The notes beneath the pieces are model-generated. The model was not told the origin of the DNA and did no database searches. It saw nothing but the letters and a program-made list of their open reading frames with translations. Below are positions 25,065 to 33,762 of a stretch of 64,000 bases of DNA, piece after piece. Numbering within the stretch: position 1 is the stretch's first letter; the number at the start of each line of letters is the position of its first letter. The position numbers and the translations under genes are program-made. Origin of the DNA: Ralstonia sp. UBA689 (lineage in GTDB: Bacteria; Pseudomonadota; Gammaproteobacteria; Burkholderiales; Burkholderiaceae); NCBI RefSeq assembly GCF_002298975.1, contig NZ_DBMV01000022.1, positions 9,298 to 73,297 on the forward strand. Direction: 5' to 3'.

Positions 25065-26291
25065 ATGTCGTCACCCTGGTATCGGCGCCCGGCGGCGCGT
25101 CGCCTGGCGGTTTACGCCACGGCGGCTTTGGCGATCCAGATTCTGGCACTGCTGGTCTGGATCGTCCGTTTCTACATGCTGGAGGACCACACGGCCCCCA
25201 TGGTCGGGTTTGATTTCGGGGTCTTCTGGTCGGCCGCCCGCGTGACATTGGCGCACGGTGCGACGGCGGTGTTTTCGATGCAGTGGATGCAGCCCATCGA
25301 GGTGTCGGTGTGGCATGCCTTCAACTACGCGCCGTGGCCGTATCCACCCACGTTCTTGCTGGCGGTTTTTCCGTTTGGCCTGTTGCCGTTCGGTGCGGCG
25401 CTGGTGCTTTATTCCGTGCTGGGCCTGTGCATCTATTGGGGCATGCTTACACGCCTTGGGCGCCATGTCGATCGCGTGCTGTGGCCACTGCTCGCTGCCT
25501 TCCCCGGGCTGTGCGTCGCGCTTGGGTTGGGACAGAACACGCTGTTGACGGTCGGGGCCGCAGGCGCGGCGCTGGCCTTGCTCGAGATTGATTCCGCGCT
25601 TGCCGGGGTGTGCATCGCGGCCCTTGCCATCAAACCGCAGTTTGGCGTGCTCTTTCCGCTGGCGCTCGCTTGCAGCGGGCAGTGGAAAGTGTTCAGTGTG
25701 GCCGCGCTGTGTGCCCTTGGCTTTGGCGCGATCAGTGCGCTGGCCTTCGGGGGCGATGCATGGACGGCGTTTGCCACCTACCTGCCGGAGTTTCGCCGCC
25801 TGGCGGTGGAAGAAGGCGGCCCTTCCATGTGGATTGGCATGCCGACAGTCTTTGCCATCAGCCGCAGCCTGGGCCTGCCGGTGAACGCGGCCTATCTGGC
25901 ACATGCGCTGGTTGCCGCGCCTGCGGTCGTGGCGATGGCATTCCTGTGGGCCAGACGCGCCCGGTTCGAGTTGTGCGCGTCCGCCTTTGTCGTGGCCACG
26001 CTGCTGATGCAGCCCTACGTCATGTTCTATGACCTGGCGTGGCTGATCCTGCCAATCGTCTTGCTCCTGCGCGATGCGAAGGCGCAACCGCTGCACCGCG
26101 TTGAATGGCTGGTGCTTGCCGCTGCGTGGCTGGCGCCATTGCAAGGCGTGTTGGCGGCCTACCTGGGGCGGTATCTGCAGGTGGTGCCCGTGGTGCTGGT
26201 TGGGTTGCTTGCGATGGTCATGCGCCGGTATTGGACGAGCGTGCGGGCGCAGGAGGCTGGTCAGCGGATGGCCGCACTCCGCCATTCCTGA
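25065..26291 (+). CDS. GT87-family (DUF2029) membrane glycosyltransferase 3
   Basis: A 408-residue GT-C membrane enzyme with FDFGVFWSA (Asp50), YPPTFLLAVFPFGLLPF, GQNTLLTVG and IKPQFGVLFPLAL. AGGGGAGCC lies directly before the ATG. Its last 74 bp overlap, tail to tail, the end of the fourth paralogue on the opposite strand, so transcription through one stop must meet the other gene. The last 20 or so residues are polar and outside the membrane part. Confidence 0.86.
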   Translation: MSSPWYRRPAARRLAVYATAALAIQILALLVWIVRFYMLEDHTAPMVGFDFGVFWSAARVTLAHGATAVFSMQWMQPIEVSVWHAFNYAPWPYPPTFLLAVFPFGLLPFGAALVLYSVLGLCIYWGMLTRLGRHVDRVLWPLLAAFPGLCVALGLGQNTLLTVGAAGAALALLEIDSALAGVCIAALAIKPQFGVLFPLALACSGQWKVFSVAALCALGFGAISALAFGGDAWTAFATYLPEFRRLAVEEGGPSMWIGMPTVFAISRSLGLPVNAAYLAHALVAAPAVVAMAFLWARRARFELCASAFVVATLLMQPYVMFYDLAWLILPIVLLLRDAKAQPLHRVEWLVLAAAWLAPLQGVLAAYLGRYLQVVPVVLVGLLAMVMRRYWTSVRAQEAGQRMAALRHS

Positions 26292-27564
26292 TTGGACCCG
26301 GCGTGGCTGCAACCCAGTCGGGTGTGGCGGCGGTTTCGCTGCGCCGGGCTTGGCGTGCGCGCTGCGCGGTCATCACGAGCAATGCGATGAGTACCAGTGG
26401 AGCCCACTGGCCCATGGTGTGCGAAAAGACCACAAAGAACGCTTGCGCCGGCACCAGCCAACTCGCGACCAATATCGCCCGTTCGGAACGGCTGCTGCCG
26501 TGGCGGAGGCAGTCGAGCGTGAGCCAGGCGATCGGCAGGGCCAGCCAGGCGAGGTCGTAATACAGCAGATAGGGCTGCACCAGCATGGTCGCGATCGGCA
26601 AGGTGGCCGCGCGCAGCGCGAAACGGCAGCGGCTGCGCCAGAGCCATACGCAGGTGCTGACCACCAGCAGCGATGCGAGCGCATGTGCCAGGTACGACAC
26701 GGCGAGCGAACAGCCCGCGGTGCGCAGCACACCGAACACCGTTGGCGCGCCGTACAGGACCGAGTCGCCGTTCTCGACCACCACGTGCCGGAACATGGCG
26801 AGGCTGTGGGTGAACGCGAGAAACGTCTCCGTGCCGAGGGCCAGCCAGCTCAGCGCCAGCGACAGGATCGAGAACACGGCGGCTGACGCGAGCGCCGTCC
26901 ATTGCCGTTGGCACAGCAGGAACAGCGGGAACAGCACTCCCAACTGGGGCTTGATGCACAGCACCGCGATGCAGGCGCCGCTGGCGATGGGGTGGCGCCG
27001 CAGCAGGAGCAGTGCGCCCGCCGCCGCTGCCAGCGTGAAGAGCGAGTTTTGCCCGGCGAGCAACGTTACCCAGACTCCCGGAAACGCCAGCGTTGGGAGG
27101 AACCAGCCGGCCTGCAGCCGCAGCATCGATCGCAGCACCGTCAGATAGAGCGCCACGCCGCCAGCGGACAGCACAAGTGCGGCTGCGCCGAACGGCAGCT
27201 TGCCGAGCGGGTAGATCAGCAGCAGGAACGTGGGCGGATACGGGAACGGCCCGAACGTACTGGTGGACAGTCCCGCCGCTTCTGCTGCCCGCAGCAGTTC
27301 CCAGTCGTAGGCGGCGGGGGCCCCATGCAGCAGGGCCACGCTGGAGGCACTCCAGAAGACGCCAAGATCCCAGGCGAGCCCAGGGATGGTGGGATTCTTC
27401 AGGACGGCATGCCCCCATAGCCACGCACCGAGCGCGAAAACCTCGCAGAACAGCAAGGCTGTGGCATAGAAGGCCAACCGGTGCGCGCTCTGCTGGCCTT
27501 TCGACGTCAACGTCAACGTCAGCGCGGGCAGGACAGGCTTCGTCTTCTGCTGGAAGAGGGGCAT
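26218..27564 (-). CDS. GT87-family (DUF2029) membrane glycosyltransferase 4
   Basis: A 448-residue paralogue on the opposite strand: WDLGVFWSA (Asp66), YPPTFLLLIYPLGKLPF, GQNSLFTLA and IKPQLGVLFPLFL. Compared with the other three it carries a polar C-terminal tail of about 40 residues (SETAATPDWVAATPG onward), which is the part encoded in the overlap with paralogue 3 and may be a by-product of it. No clear Shine-Dalgarno site was seen at 27564. It lies 60 bp downstream of the VpsR-like regulator gene on the same strand, so the two may be co-transcribed. Confidence 0.85.
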   Translation of the reverse strand: MPLFQQKTKPVLPALTLTLTSKGQQSAHRLAFYATALLFCEVFALGAWLWGHAVLKNPTIPGLAWDLGVFWSASSVALLHGAPAAYDWELLRAAEAAGLSTSTFGPFPYPPTFLLLIYPLGKLPFGAAALVLSAGGVALYLTVLRSMLRLQAGWFLPTLAFPGVWVTLLAGQNSLFTLAAAAGALLLLRRHPIASGACIAVLCIKPQLGVLFPLFLLCQRQWTALASAAVFSILSLALSWLALGTETFLAFTHSLAMFRHVVVENGDSVLYGAPTVFGVLRTAGCSLAVSYLAHALASLLVVSTCVWLWRSRCRFALRAATLPIATMLVQPYLLYYDLAWLALPIAWLTLDCLRHGSSRSERAILVASWLVPAQAFFVVFSHTMGQWAPLVLIALLVMTAQRARQARRSETAATPDWVAATPGPIRNGGVRPSADQPPAPARSSNTGA

Positions 27565-27624
27565 GGCCGGGTGTGGTGGTGATGAGGTTGCAGGCGCGCC
27601 GGAGCACCGGAGTACCCGGGCACG

Positions 27625-29004
27625 CTAACCCTGCACGCAGACCATCCCGAGTTCGCCCTTGCGGATCTGCAGCTTGTATTCGCGCATCATGCGGAACAGC
27701 GTGACGCGCGAGATGCCCAGCTCTTCGGCCACGTCGATGAGCCGCTCGTGATGGCGCTGCAAGGCTTCCTTCACGGCGCTGCGCTCGGCTGCTTCACGCA
27801 CTTCGGCCAGCGTGAGCGGGCGGACGGGTTCCGGCGGCGGCTGCAGGTCCAGATCGCGTGGCTTGATGATGCCGTCTTCGCACATCGCCGCGGCTTGCCG
27901 GATGCGGTTGATCAGCTCGCGTACGTTGCCCGGCCATTCGTGCTGGTTGAGCGCACGGATCGCCGCCGGAGAAAAGCCCTTGATGTGCTCCGGCGAGTGG
28001 CCGCGGATCGTGTTGAGGATGTGCTCGGCCAGCAGCGCGATGTCGCTCTCGCGCTCGCGCAGCGCCGGCTGCTTCACCCGCAGCACGCAGAGCCGGTGAT
28101 AGAGGTCGCCGCGGAAGCGCTCGGCCATGACCGCGGCTTCCAGGTCGACGTGCGTGGCGGAGATGACGCGCACGTCCACCGCCACCGATTCGGTGCCGCC
28201 CAGCCGTTCAATGCAGCCGGTTTCCAGAAAGCGCAGCAGGCTGGTCTGGCTCTCCAGCGGCATGTCGCCGATCTCGTCAAGGAAGAGCGTGCCGCCCTGG
28301 GCCAGTTCAATGCGGCCAAGCTTGCGCCGGGTCGCGCCGGTAAAGGCGCCGCGCTCGTAGCCGAACAGTTCCGACATCAGCAAGGTGGGCGGGATGGCCG
28401 CGCAGTTGACGGCGATGAACGGGCGGTCTGCGCGGCGCGAGGCTCGGTGGATGGCCTGTGCGGCGAGTTCCTTGCCGGTGCCGGATTCGCCAGAGATCAG
28501 CACGGGAGTGTCCCACTTCGATACCTTCTCGATGCCGCGGAACAGCGCCTGCATTGCGGGGCAGTTGCCGATCATGCCGTCTGGGCGCAGTGCGTTGCGT
28601 GCCGTGGTCGCGCTGGGGCGCAGGCTCGCCATGCCCACGGCGTGACCTAGCGCGCGGGCCAGCTCGGCGTTGTCGCAGGGGACGTTGTAGTAGTCGACGA
28701 AGTACAGGCTGAGCAGCTTGCGAATCGGGTCGGTCAGCACGTCGCCGGTGCCGGTCACGCCGATCCAGCCGATGTTGCGTGCGGCCAGCCAAGGCTCCAG
28801 CTCTTCCAGCTCGGCATCCGAAAAGCCGCAGGTCAAGTCCATCAGGCCGCCGAGCGCGGGGTCTTCGTCCAGGTCCAGGGCTTCGAGTTCGCGGCGGCTG
28901 GTCGCGAAGATGAGCCTCCAGCCCTGTTGTGCCAAGGTGCGGCACAGCGTTGCGTCGTGATGCAGCGAGACGTAGAGCAACGGGCGGTTGATGTACGCGT
29001 TCAT
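27625..29004 (-). CDS. VpsR-like sigma-54-dependent (NtrC-family) activator
   Basis: A 459-residue enhancer-binding protein. The N-terminal domain (1-140) resembles the VpsR-type degenerate receiver and lacks a clear phosphorylatable Asp pocket. The AAA+ domain has Walker A GESGTGKE (172-179), the sigma-54 contact loop GAFTGA (219-224), Walker B (GGTLFLDEIGDM) and the R-finger region. A Fis-type helix-turn-helix ends the protein (LIDVAEELGISRVTLFRMMR). Related regulators in Vibrio and Burkholderia respond to c-di-GMP and drive exopolysaccharide or pilus genes, so control of the neighbouring glycosyltransferase or tad genes is plausible but inferred. GGGGAAG precedes the ATG at 29004; the frame extends upstream to 29193 without a ribosome site. 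Confidence 0.9.
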   Translation of the reverse strand: MNAYINRPLLYVSLHHDATLCRTLAQQGWRLIFATSRRELEALDLDEDPALGGLMDLTCGFSDAELEELEPWLAARNIGWIGVTGTGDVLTDPIRKLLSLYFVDYYNVPCDNAELARALGHAVGMASLRPSATTARNALRPDGMIGNCPAMQALFRGIEKVSKWDTPVLISGESGTGKELAAQAIHRASRRADRPFIAVNCAAIPPTLLMSELFGYERGAFTGATRRKLGRIELAQGGTLFLDEIGDMPLESQTSLLRFLETGCIERLGGTESVAVDVRVISATHVDLEAAVMAERFRGDLYHRLCVLRVKQPALRERESDIALLAEHILNTIRGHSPEHIKGFSPAAIRALNQHEWPGNVRELINRIRQAAAMCEDGIIKPRDLDLQPPPEPVRPLTLAEVREAAERSAVKEALQRHHERLIDVAEELGISRVTLFRMMREYKLQIRKGELGMVCVQG

Positions 29005-30122
29005 GGCTTCCCCCAGTTTCTTGTATTTGGGTCGCATTTCCTGTTGCGACCGCTGGCCGACAGCTGAACTGACTACTCGGACAAAGGCGACAAGGGCCAC
29101 CTGTCCGCAACTGACTTCTGTCTGGGGGAGGGTCATGCCGGCGCCGAACAGCAACCGCGCATCGGGCGGCAGCTTGCTTGGCAACTTATTCATCTCGTCG
29201 CGACGAGACCGGCATGGAGTCGGCTCGCGCCGACGATGACATCCCCCGGGTACTGCAACTGTTCGATCACTCCTATCGCGTTGCCGGCAGCGCGTGCAGT
29301 CACTGCCCTTGGCGCAACTGCGGGGCGCGTGGCCATCTCATGTGGCTGGTGCACCCCTTTCTGCCGGTACTTCCCCTCAGAGTGCTTTCGCTGTTGATGG
29401 CATGGCACCCTGTCTTCTTGATCTGGCCTGCGGGTTCGGTTGCGGCATCGCCTGCGGTGCCGATTTATGGTCTGGACTGCCGAATCTCTGCATTGCCTTG
29501 TTGGCGGGAACACATGAGCGACGACCATGCCACGGGCCTCAACCCCTTGATTTGCAAGGGCTCCTACTCGAAACGAGGTGCTTGCGGCGGCAGGCTTCAG
29601 GGAGATGTTTCGAAATGGAAACCCTGCGAACGACCGTTCGCGCCATGAAAAACACGCGATTTCCCGCCAATTTGTGCGTGATCCGATACGCAAACGACCA
29701 CAAAAGGTGATCGAAGCAGCCTGCTGCGGTGCCGCAGGTTGGGGACAACCAGAAGCACGCGCGGTGGTTGCATCCGTGAAACATGGCTCATGGATATGGC
29801 ACCTGCCCAGGCGGCTTCACATGCCGGGCGTATCGCACCGGTCACGCCGGCGTCGCGGAAATGACGTAGCAGCGACTCGGCGATGTGGACGAGTGCACCG
29901 CACGTGATGCCGCTGATTCATGAGAGGGGATACCCGTCAGCTCATCCTAAAAGATGAGGCGTCTCGCTGGCCGTGCTGGGTGCTGCCGGAGTCTGCTTGC
30001 CTGTGCAAGGTTGTATCAGTCCTGAAACAGGGGCCGAGGGGCCGAGGGGCCGGCCTGGCGTGAAACATCGGCGCAACAGGGGCGCGATTGTCGCTACCTG
30101 CTGCGGCTGGACTGAGCAGACC
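29005..30122. other. Long gene-free region upstream of the VpsR-like regulator
   Basis: A 1118-bp stretch without a convincing gene. Near the regulator it contains two perfect inverted repeats: GGTCGCA/TGCGACC at 29030-29051 and the 16-bp palindrome TCTCGTCG/CGACGAGA at 29193-29208, both candidate operators. An open frame at 29214-29648 (+) is Cys- and Trp-rich, has no ribosome site and no recognisable family. GGGGCCGR is repeated three times at 30030-30053. Nothing else could be assigned; it may be a decayed accessory insertion. Confidence 0.55.
29030..29051. promoter_or_regulatory. Inverted repeat in the regulator's 5' region
   Basis: GGTCGCA (29030-29036), 8-bp spacer, TGCGACC (29045-29051), 26 bp upstream of the VpsR-like regulator's start codon. 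The position suits autoregulation or an mRNA hairpin; which one cannot be told from sequence. Confidence 0.4.
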
Positions 30123-30647
30123 CTAGAGCACGAGCGGTTTGTCCGCCAGCTCGTTGGCGCGCGGTGTGCCGTCGAAAGGTGCGTGCGTGGCGAGGATGTC
30201 GTTGATCTGCGCCAGCGCTTCGAGCACCGGCGTGATCGTCACCCGCTGCGCAAAGCCGCGTGTGATGGTTTCGCACACTGCGTGCCACGCGTGCGCATCG
30301 ACCTTGGCCGCGATGCCATGATCCGCCAGGATCTCGACCGCGTGATCGGCGAAGTTGATGTAGAGCAGCACGCCCACGTGCTCGTGCGTGTTCCACACCT
30401 CCAGCAGGCCGAACAGCGTGCGGGCACGCTCGCGAGGCGTGACACCTGCCCAGGCGTCGCGCACGGGCAGCGAACTTTCGATGACGACGCGCACCTCGCC
30501 GCGATGGCGTTGCTCGCCCTCGCGCACGGTGGCCTCCAGCTTGAGCAGATCGGCAGGCGGGAAAACGCGCCGCGCATGCGACGGGGTCGTCAACAGGTGG
30601 GTGAGGGCGCGGCGGGCGCCGCGATGGTGTTGGGTCGTGGATGCCAT
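30123..30647 (-). CDS. TPM-domain protein (YgcG-like, short soluble form)
   Basis: A 174-residue protein with a TPM domain (EVRVVIESSLPVRDAWAG, ERARTLFGLLEVWNTHEHVG, LLYINFADHAVEILADHGIA). It lacks the signal peptide and Gly-rich tail of its upstream neighbour. The ATG at 30647 follows GAGG; a GTG at 30665 overlapping the neighbour's stop is an alternative. TPM-domain proteins are linked to membrane or photosystem repair in plants; the bacterial role is unclear. It is third in a LemA-TPM-TPM operon. Confidence 0.82.
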   Translation of the reverse strand: MASTTQHHRGARRALTHLLTTPSHARRVFPPADLLKLEATVREGEQRHRGEVRVVIESSLPVRDAWAGVTPRERARTLFGLLEVWNTHEHVGVLLYINFADHAVEILADHGIAAKVDAHAWHAVCETITRGFAQRVTITPVLEALAQINDILATHAPFDGTPRANELADKPLVL

Positions 30648-30661
30648 GAACGTCCTCGTGC

Positions 30662-31519
30662 TCACCAGTTGCCGGAGGCACCGCCGCCGCCGAAATCACC
30701 GCCCCCACCGCCGCTGAAGCCGCCGCCATCGCTGCCGCCGAAATCACCACCGCCGCGCCCCCAGCCGCCGCCGAGACCACCGCCCAGCCCGCCGATGGTG
30801 CCCGGGCCCCAGCCGCGGTTGCCCATCATCACGCGCGAGCCGGGCCGGCCGGGCAGGCTGCCCGTCACCCGGCCGCCCGAGCGCATGGCCGCGCTCAGCA
30901 CGAAGAACACGATGATCGCCAGCGGGAACAGCACTGGCAGCCAATCGCCGATACCGCCGCTGGCCTGCTGTTGCTTGGCGCGCTCTGCCGGCGGCAGATT
31001 CTCCTGGGCGATGACGGTCTGGATGGCCGAGATGCCCGCCGACAGCCCGCCGTAAAAATCCCCCTGACGGAAGTGCGGCGCCATCACGTCCTGCAGGATG
31101 CGCTTCGATTGCAAGTCGGTGAGCGAGCCTTCCAGCCCGCGTCCGACTTCAATGCGCATCTTGCGCAGGGAAGCGGGGTTGTCCTTGGCGATGAGGATGA
31201 TGGCGCCGTCATCCACGCCCTTGCGGCCGGCCTTCCACGCCTCCGCCACGCGGATGCCGTAGGCCTCGATGGGCTCCGGTGCGGTGGACGGCACCATCAG
31301 CACGAAAATCTGGCTGCCGTGCTGCTGTTCCTCTTCGGCCAGCACCTGTTCGAGCGCGCTGCGCTGCTGGGCAGACAGCGTGCCGGTCAGGTCGGTCACG
31401 CGCGCGGCCAGCGGCGGCACGGCCACCATGTCGCTCTGCGCACGCGCAGGCAAGGCGACGGCCAGCCACAAGGTTGCCGTCATCAGGAAGGCGAAGAAGG
31501 CACGCGCGCGCATCGACAT
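30662..31519 (-). CDS. YgcG-family secreted/membrane TPM-domain protein
   Basis: A 285-residue protein: signal peptide (FFAFLMTATLWLAVALPARAQ), an extracytoplasmic TPM domain (about 40-165; VTDLTGTLSAQQRSALEQ, DDGAIILIAKDNPASLRKMR, EVGRGLEGSLTD), a membrane helix (LPVLFPLAIIVFFVLSAAM, about 195-215) and a low-complexity tail of Gly, Asp, Phe and Trp (GGGGDFGGGGASGNW at the end). This architecture, next to LemA, is widespread in proteobacteria; function is not well established. It lies 13 bp downstream of lemA. Confidence 0.88.
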   Translation of the reverse strand: MSMRARAFFAFLMTATLWLAVALPARAQSDMVAVPPLAARVTDLTGTLSAQQRSALEQVLAEEEQQHGSQIFVLMVPSTAPEPIEAYGIRVAEAWKAGRKGVDDGAIILIAKDNPASLRKMRIEVGRGLEGSLTDLQSKRILQDVMAPHFRQGDFYGGLSAGISAIQTVIAQENLPPAERAKQQQASGGIGDWLPVLFPLAIIVFFVLSAAMRSGGRVTGSLPGRPGSRVMMGNRGWGPGTIGGLGGGLGGGWGRGGGDFGGSDGGGFSGGGGGDFGGGGASGNW

Positions 31520-31532
31520 GATCGTCAGCTCG

Positions 31533-32159
31533 TCAGAACTTCACCGCCGGGGCGGTGGAGATGCCCTTCTCGTTCTCGACCGTGAAGTTCGGCTTGACCT
31601 GGTAGCCCATCACCTTGGCTGTCAGGTTGGTCGGGAAGCTGCGGGCCAGCACGTTGTAGTCCTGCACCGATTTGATGTAACGCTGGCGCGCCACGGTGAT
31701 GCGGTTCTCGGTGCCTTCCAGTTGCGATTGCAGATCGCGGAACGACTGATCGGCCTTGAGCTGCGGATAGTTTTCCGACACCGCCATCAGGCGCGACAGC
31801 GCGCTGGAAAGCTCGCCCTGTGCCTGCTGGAATTTCTGGAATGCGGCCGGATCGTTCAGCGTTTCGGGGGTGACCTGGATGCTGGTGGCCGCGGCGCGGG
31901 CGCGCGTCACGGCTTCGAGCGTGTCTTTCTCATGTGACGCATAGCCCTTGACCGTGTTGACTAGGTTCGGGATCAAGTCGGCCCGGCGCTGGTACTGGTT
32001 GACCACCTCGGCCCAGGCGGCCTTGGTGGCCTCGTCCTTGGACTGGAAATCGTTGTAGCCGCAGGCGGACAGGAACGGGGCGGCCAATACGGCCAGCGCC
32101 AGCGCCAGCCAGCGCAGCATCGAAAAACGCGCCGCGCGCAAAGACAGGGCAGGGGTCAT
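31533..32159 (-). CDS. lemA: LemA-family protein
   Basis: A 208-residue LemA protein with an N-terminal signal/lipoprotein-like segment (LALALAVLAAPFLSACGYN; the LSAC could be a lipobox) and the all-helical LemA core: EVVNQYQRRADLIPNLVNTV, ALSRLMAVSENYPQLKADQS, LEGTENRITVARQRYIKSVQ and a final YNVLARSFPTNL. AGGA precedes the ATG at 32159. First gene of the LemA-TPM-TPM operon. LemA proteins are membrane-anchored with an exposed helical bundle; their biochemical role is unresolved. Confidence 0.92.
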   Translation of the reverse strand: MTPALSLRAARFSMLRWLALALAVLAAPFLSACGYNDFQSKDEATKAAWAEVVNQYQRRADLIPNLVNTVKGYASHEKDTLEAVTRARAAATSIQVTPETLNDPAAFQKFQQAQGELSSALSRLMAVSENYPQLKADQSFRDLQSQLEGTENRITVARQRYIKSVQDYNVLARSFPTNLTAKVMGYQVKPNFTVENEKGISTAPAVKF

Positions 32160-32546
32160 GAAGTCCTCTTGATCGGAAAAACGATGTGGCATGAGACCGA
32201 CATCGTCTCACGGTGTTCCGTCGAACTCTAGCCCATGTGCTTGACGGTCCAGTCACACATCGGTACGGTATCGAGACTTTTTTGACAATTTCCATGCGCG
32301 CGATTTCCTCTGTTTCGTCGATTCGCTCTGTGCCGGCACTTTGCCTGTCGGCTGCGTCGACGCTCGCGCGCGCCAAAAAAGCCTCCAAACAGCCGCTCGT
32401 CTGACCGGGGCGCTGTTCCGTCAGATGGGCGACGGAACAGCGGACAGCCAGCACGGTTGACCTCTACCCGCATCTCGCGGGCCCTGCATTCCCGATGCTC
32501 TCCTGATGGTTCTTGATCGGTCGTTGATTCGTCCAGGAGTGTTGTC
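32160..32546. other. Divergent intergenic region lemA / dapA-like gene
   Basis: 387 bp without a gene. On the plus strand TTGACG (32241-32246), 17 bp, TACGGT (32264-32269) is a fair sigma-70-like pair pointing to the dapA-like gene. Nearby GAGAC/GTCTC (32193-32209) forms a short inverted repeat. A minus-strand pair TTGTCA-17-TACCGA over the same stretch is weaker. No RNA gene was seen. Confidence 0.45.
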
Positions 32547-33443
32547 ATGCTTGAAAACCAGTCCGCCACCGTGCGCCCGTCCTATGCAGGCATCTGGGTG
32601 CCCATCGTTACGCCGTTTGCCGACGACGCGACGCGTTCGGTCGATTACGGCGCGCTGTATACATTAGTGGCGCGGTATCGCGCGCAGGGCGTGGTCGGTT
32701 TTGTCGCGTGCGGCAGCACCGGCGAGGCGGCGGCGCTGACCGACCAGGAACAGGCCGACGTGCTTGATACGGTACGTGCCGCGGCCGACGGCCTGCCCGT
32801 GGTAATGGGTGTGTCCGGCAGTGCGCTGGCATCGGTGCGCGAACGCATGCTGCGGCTGGCCGAACACCAGCCCGCTGCGTTCCTCGTGCCGCCACCTTCC
32901 TACATCCGCCCGTCGCAGGCGGGGATCGTTGAATACTTCATTGCACTGGCCGATGCATCGCCCGTGCCGGTGCTGCTGTATGACATTCCGTATCGCACCG
33001 GTGCGGACATCGCCACCGAGACCCTGCTCACGCTGGCGGCACACCCGAACATCCACGGCATCAAGGATTGCGGCGGCGATGCAGACAAGACGCAGCGCGT
33101 GATTGCCGACGGGCGGCTGCAGGTGCTTGCGGGCGAGGACGCGCAGGTGTTCGGTACGCTATGCGCGGGCGGCGTTGGGGCGATCATTGCCGCCGCCCAC
33201 GTGCGGACTGAGTTGTTCGTCGAGATGGCGCGGGCCGTCCACGAGCAACGCCTGAACGATGCGCGGCGCTTGCATCATGCGCTCGCGCCCGTCATTCGGC
33301 TGTTGTTTGCACAGACGAATCCCGGGCCGTTGAAGGCTTGGTTGGCTGATGAGGGATTGGCGAAGAATGTGCTGCGACCACCGATGACTATGGCGTCTGA
33401 CGAGTTGCGCACTCAACTGCTGGCGGCGGTCAAGGCGATTTGA
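32547..33443 (+). CDS. DapA/NAL-family aldolase-type lyase
   Basis: A 298-residue class I TIM-barrel lyase of the dihydrodipicolinate synthase / N-acetylneuraminate lyase family. The Schiff-base lysine is Lys173 (GIKDCGGD), the catalytic tyrosine Tyr145 (LLYDIPYRTG) and the carboxylate-binding loop CGSTGEA (55-61), which fits DapA with Ser for the first Thr. It could be the lysine-pathway enzyme or a paralogue acting on another 2-oxo acid; no other lysine genes are adjacent, so dapA is not assigned. AGGAG lies seven bases before the ATG. Confidence 0.85.
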   Translation: MLENQSATVRPSYAGIWVPIVTPFADDATRSVDYGALYTLVARYRAQGVVGFVACGSTGEAAALTDQEQADVLDTVRAAADGLPVVMGVSGSALASVRERMLRLAEHQPAAFLVPPPSYIRPSQAGIVEYFIALADASPVPVLLYDIPYRTGADIATETLLTLAAHPNIHGIKDCGGDADKTQRVIADGRLQVLAGEDAQVFGTLCAGGVGAIIAAAHVRTELFVEMARAVHEQRLNDARRLHHALAPVIRLLFAQTNPGPLKAWLADEGLAKNVLRPPMTMASDELRTQLLAAVKAI

Positions 33444-33762
33444 TTTCTTCCGTTCATGGCATGCTCCTTATAAAGCGGGTCCCTCCCAAAAAAGCGATGC
33501 TGAATTTCACCTCGATCCAATCTCGAAATGAGAGTCAGCAGTTTTTTGGGGGCGCCAACCTATCAGGCCTGTCTGAGCCGGGAGGCATGCTAGCTCGCAA
33601 ATGTCGGGTGGCATGCGGTACGCAGTCCGAAATCTCGATTATGCTTGCCACCCTGCTGAAGTAGGGCGCGTCCAGTTCAATTGCCGCGCTACATTACCGG
33701 CCATCTGCGACAGCGTCGATACCGAAAGATTGAAGAACAAAACTCCGGGGCGTCAGGGAAAA
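33444..33762. other. Intergenic region with a distant inverted repeat
   Basis: 319 bp without a gene. CCCAAAAAA (33485-33493) and TTTTTTGGG (33542-33550) are perfectly complementary and could close a hairpin over the dapA-like gene's 3' side; the T run gives some terminator character. The stretch 33600-33760 is open in the frame of the following lipoprotein but has no start signal before 33763. Confidence 0.45.

Noticed and set aside
29214..29648. Open plus-strand frame with many Cys and Trp
   Set aside because: No ribosome site, no family resemblance and no neighbour logic; not called as a gene.
32547..33443. Assignment as the lysine-pathway dapA
   Set aside because: Catalytic residues fit the whole DapA/NAL family, and no lysine or diaminopimelate genes are adjacent, so only the family is claimed.
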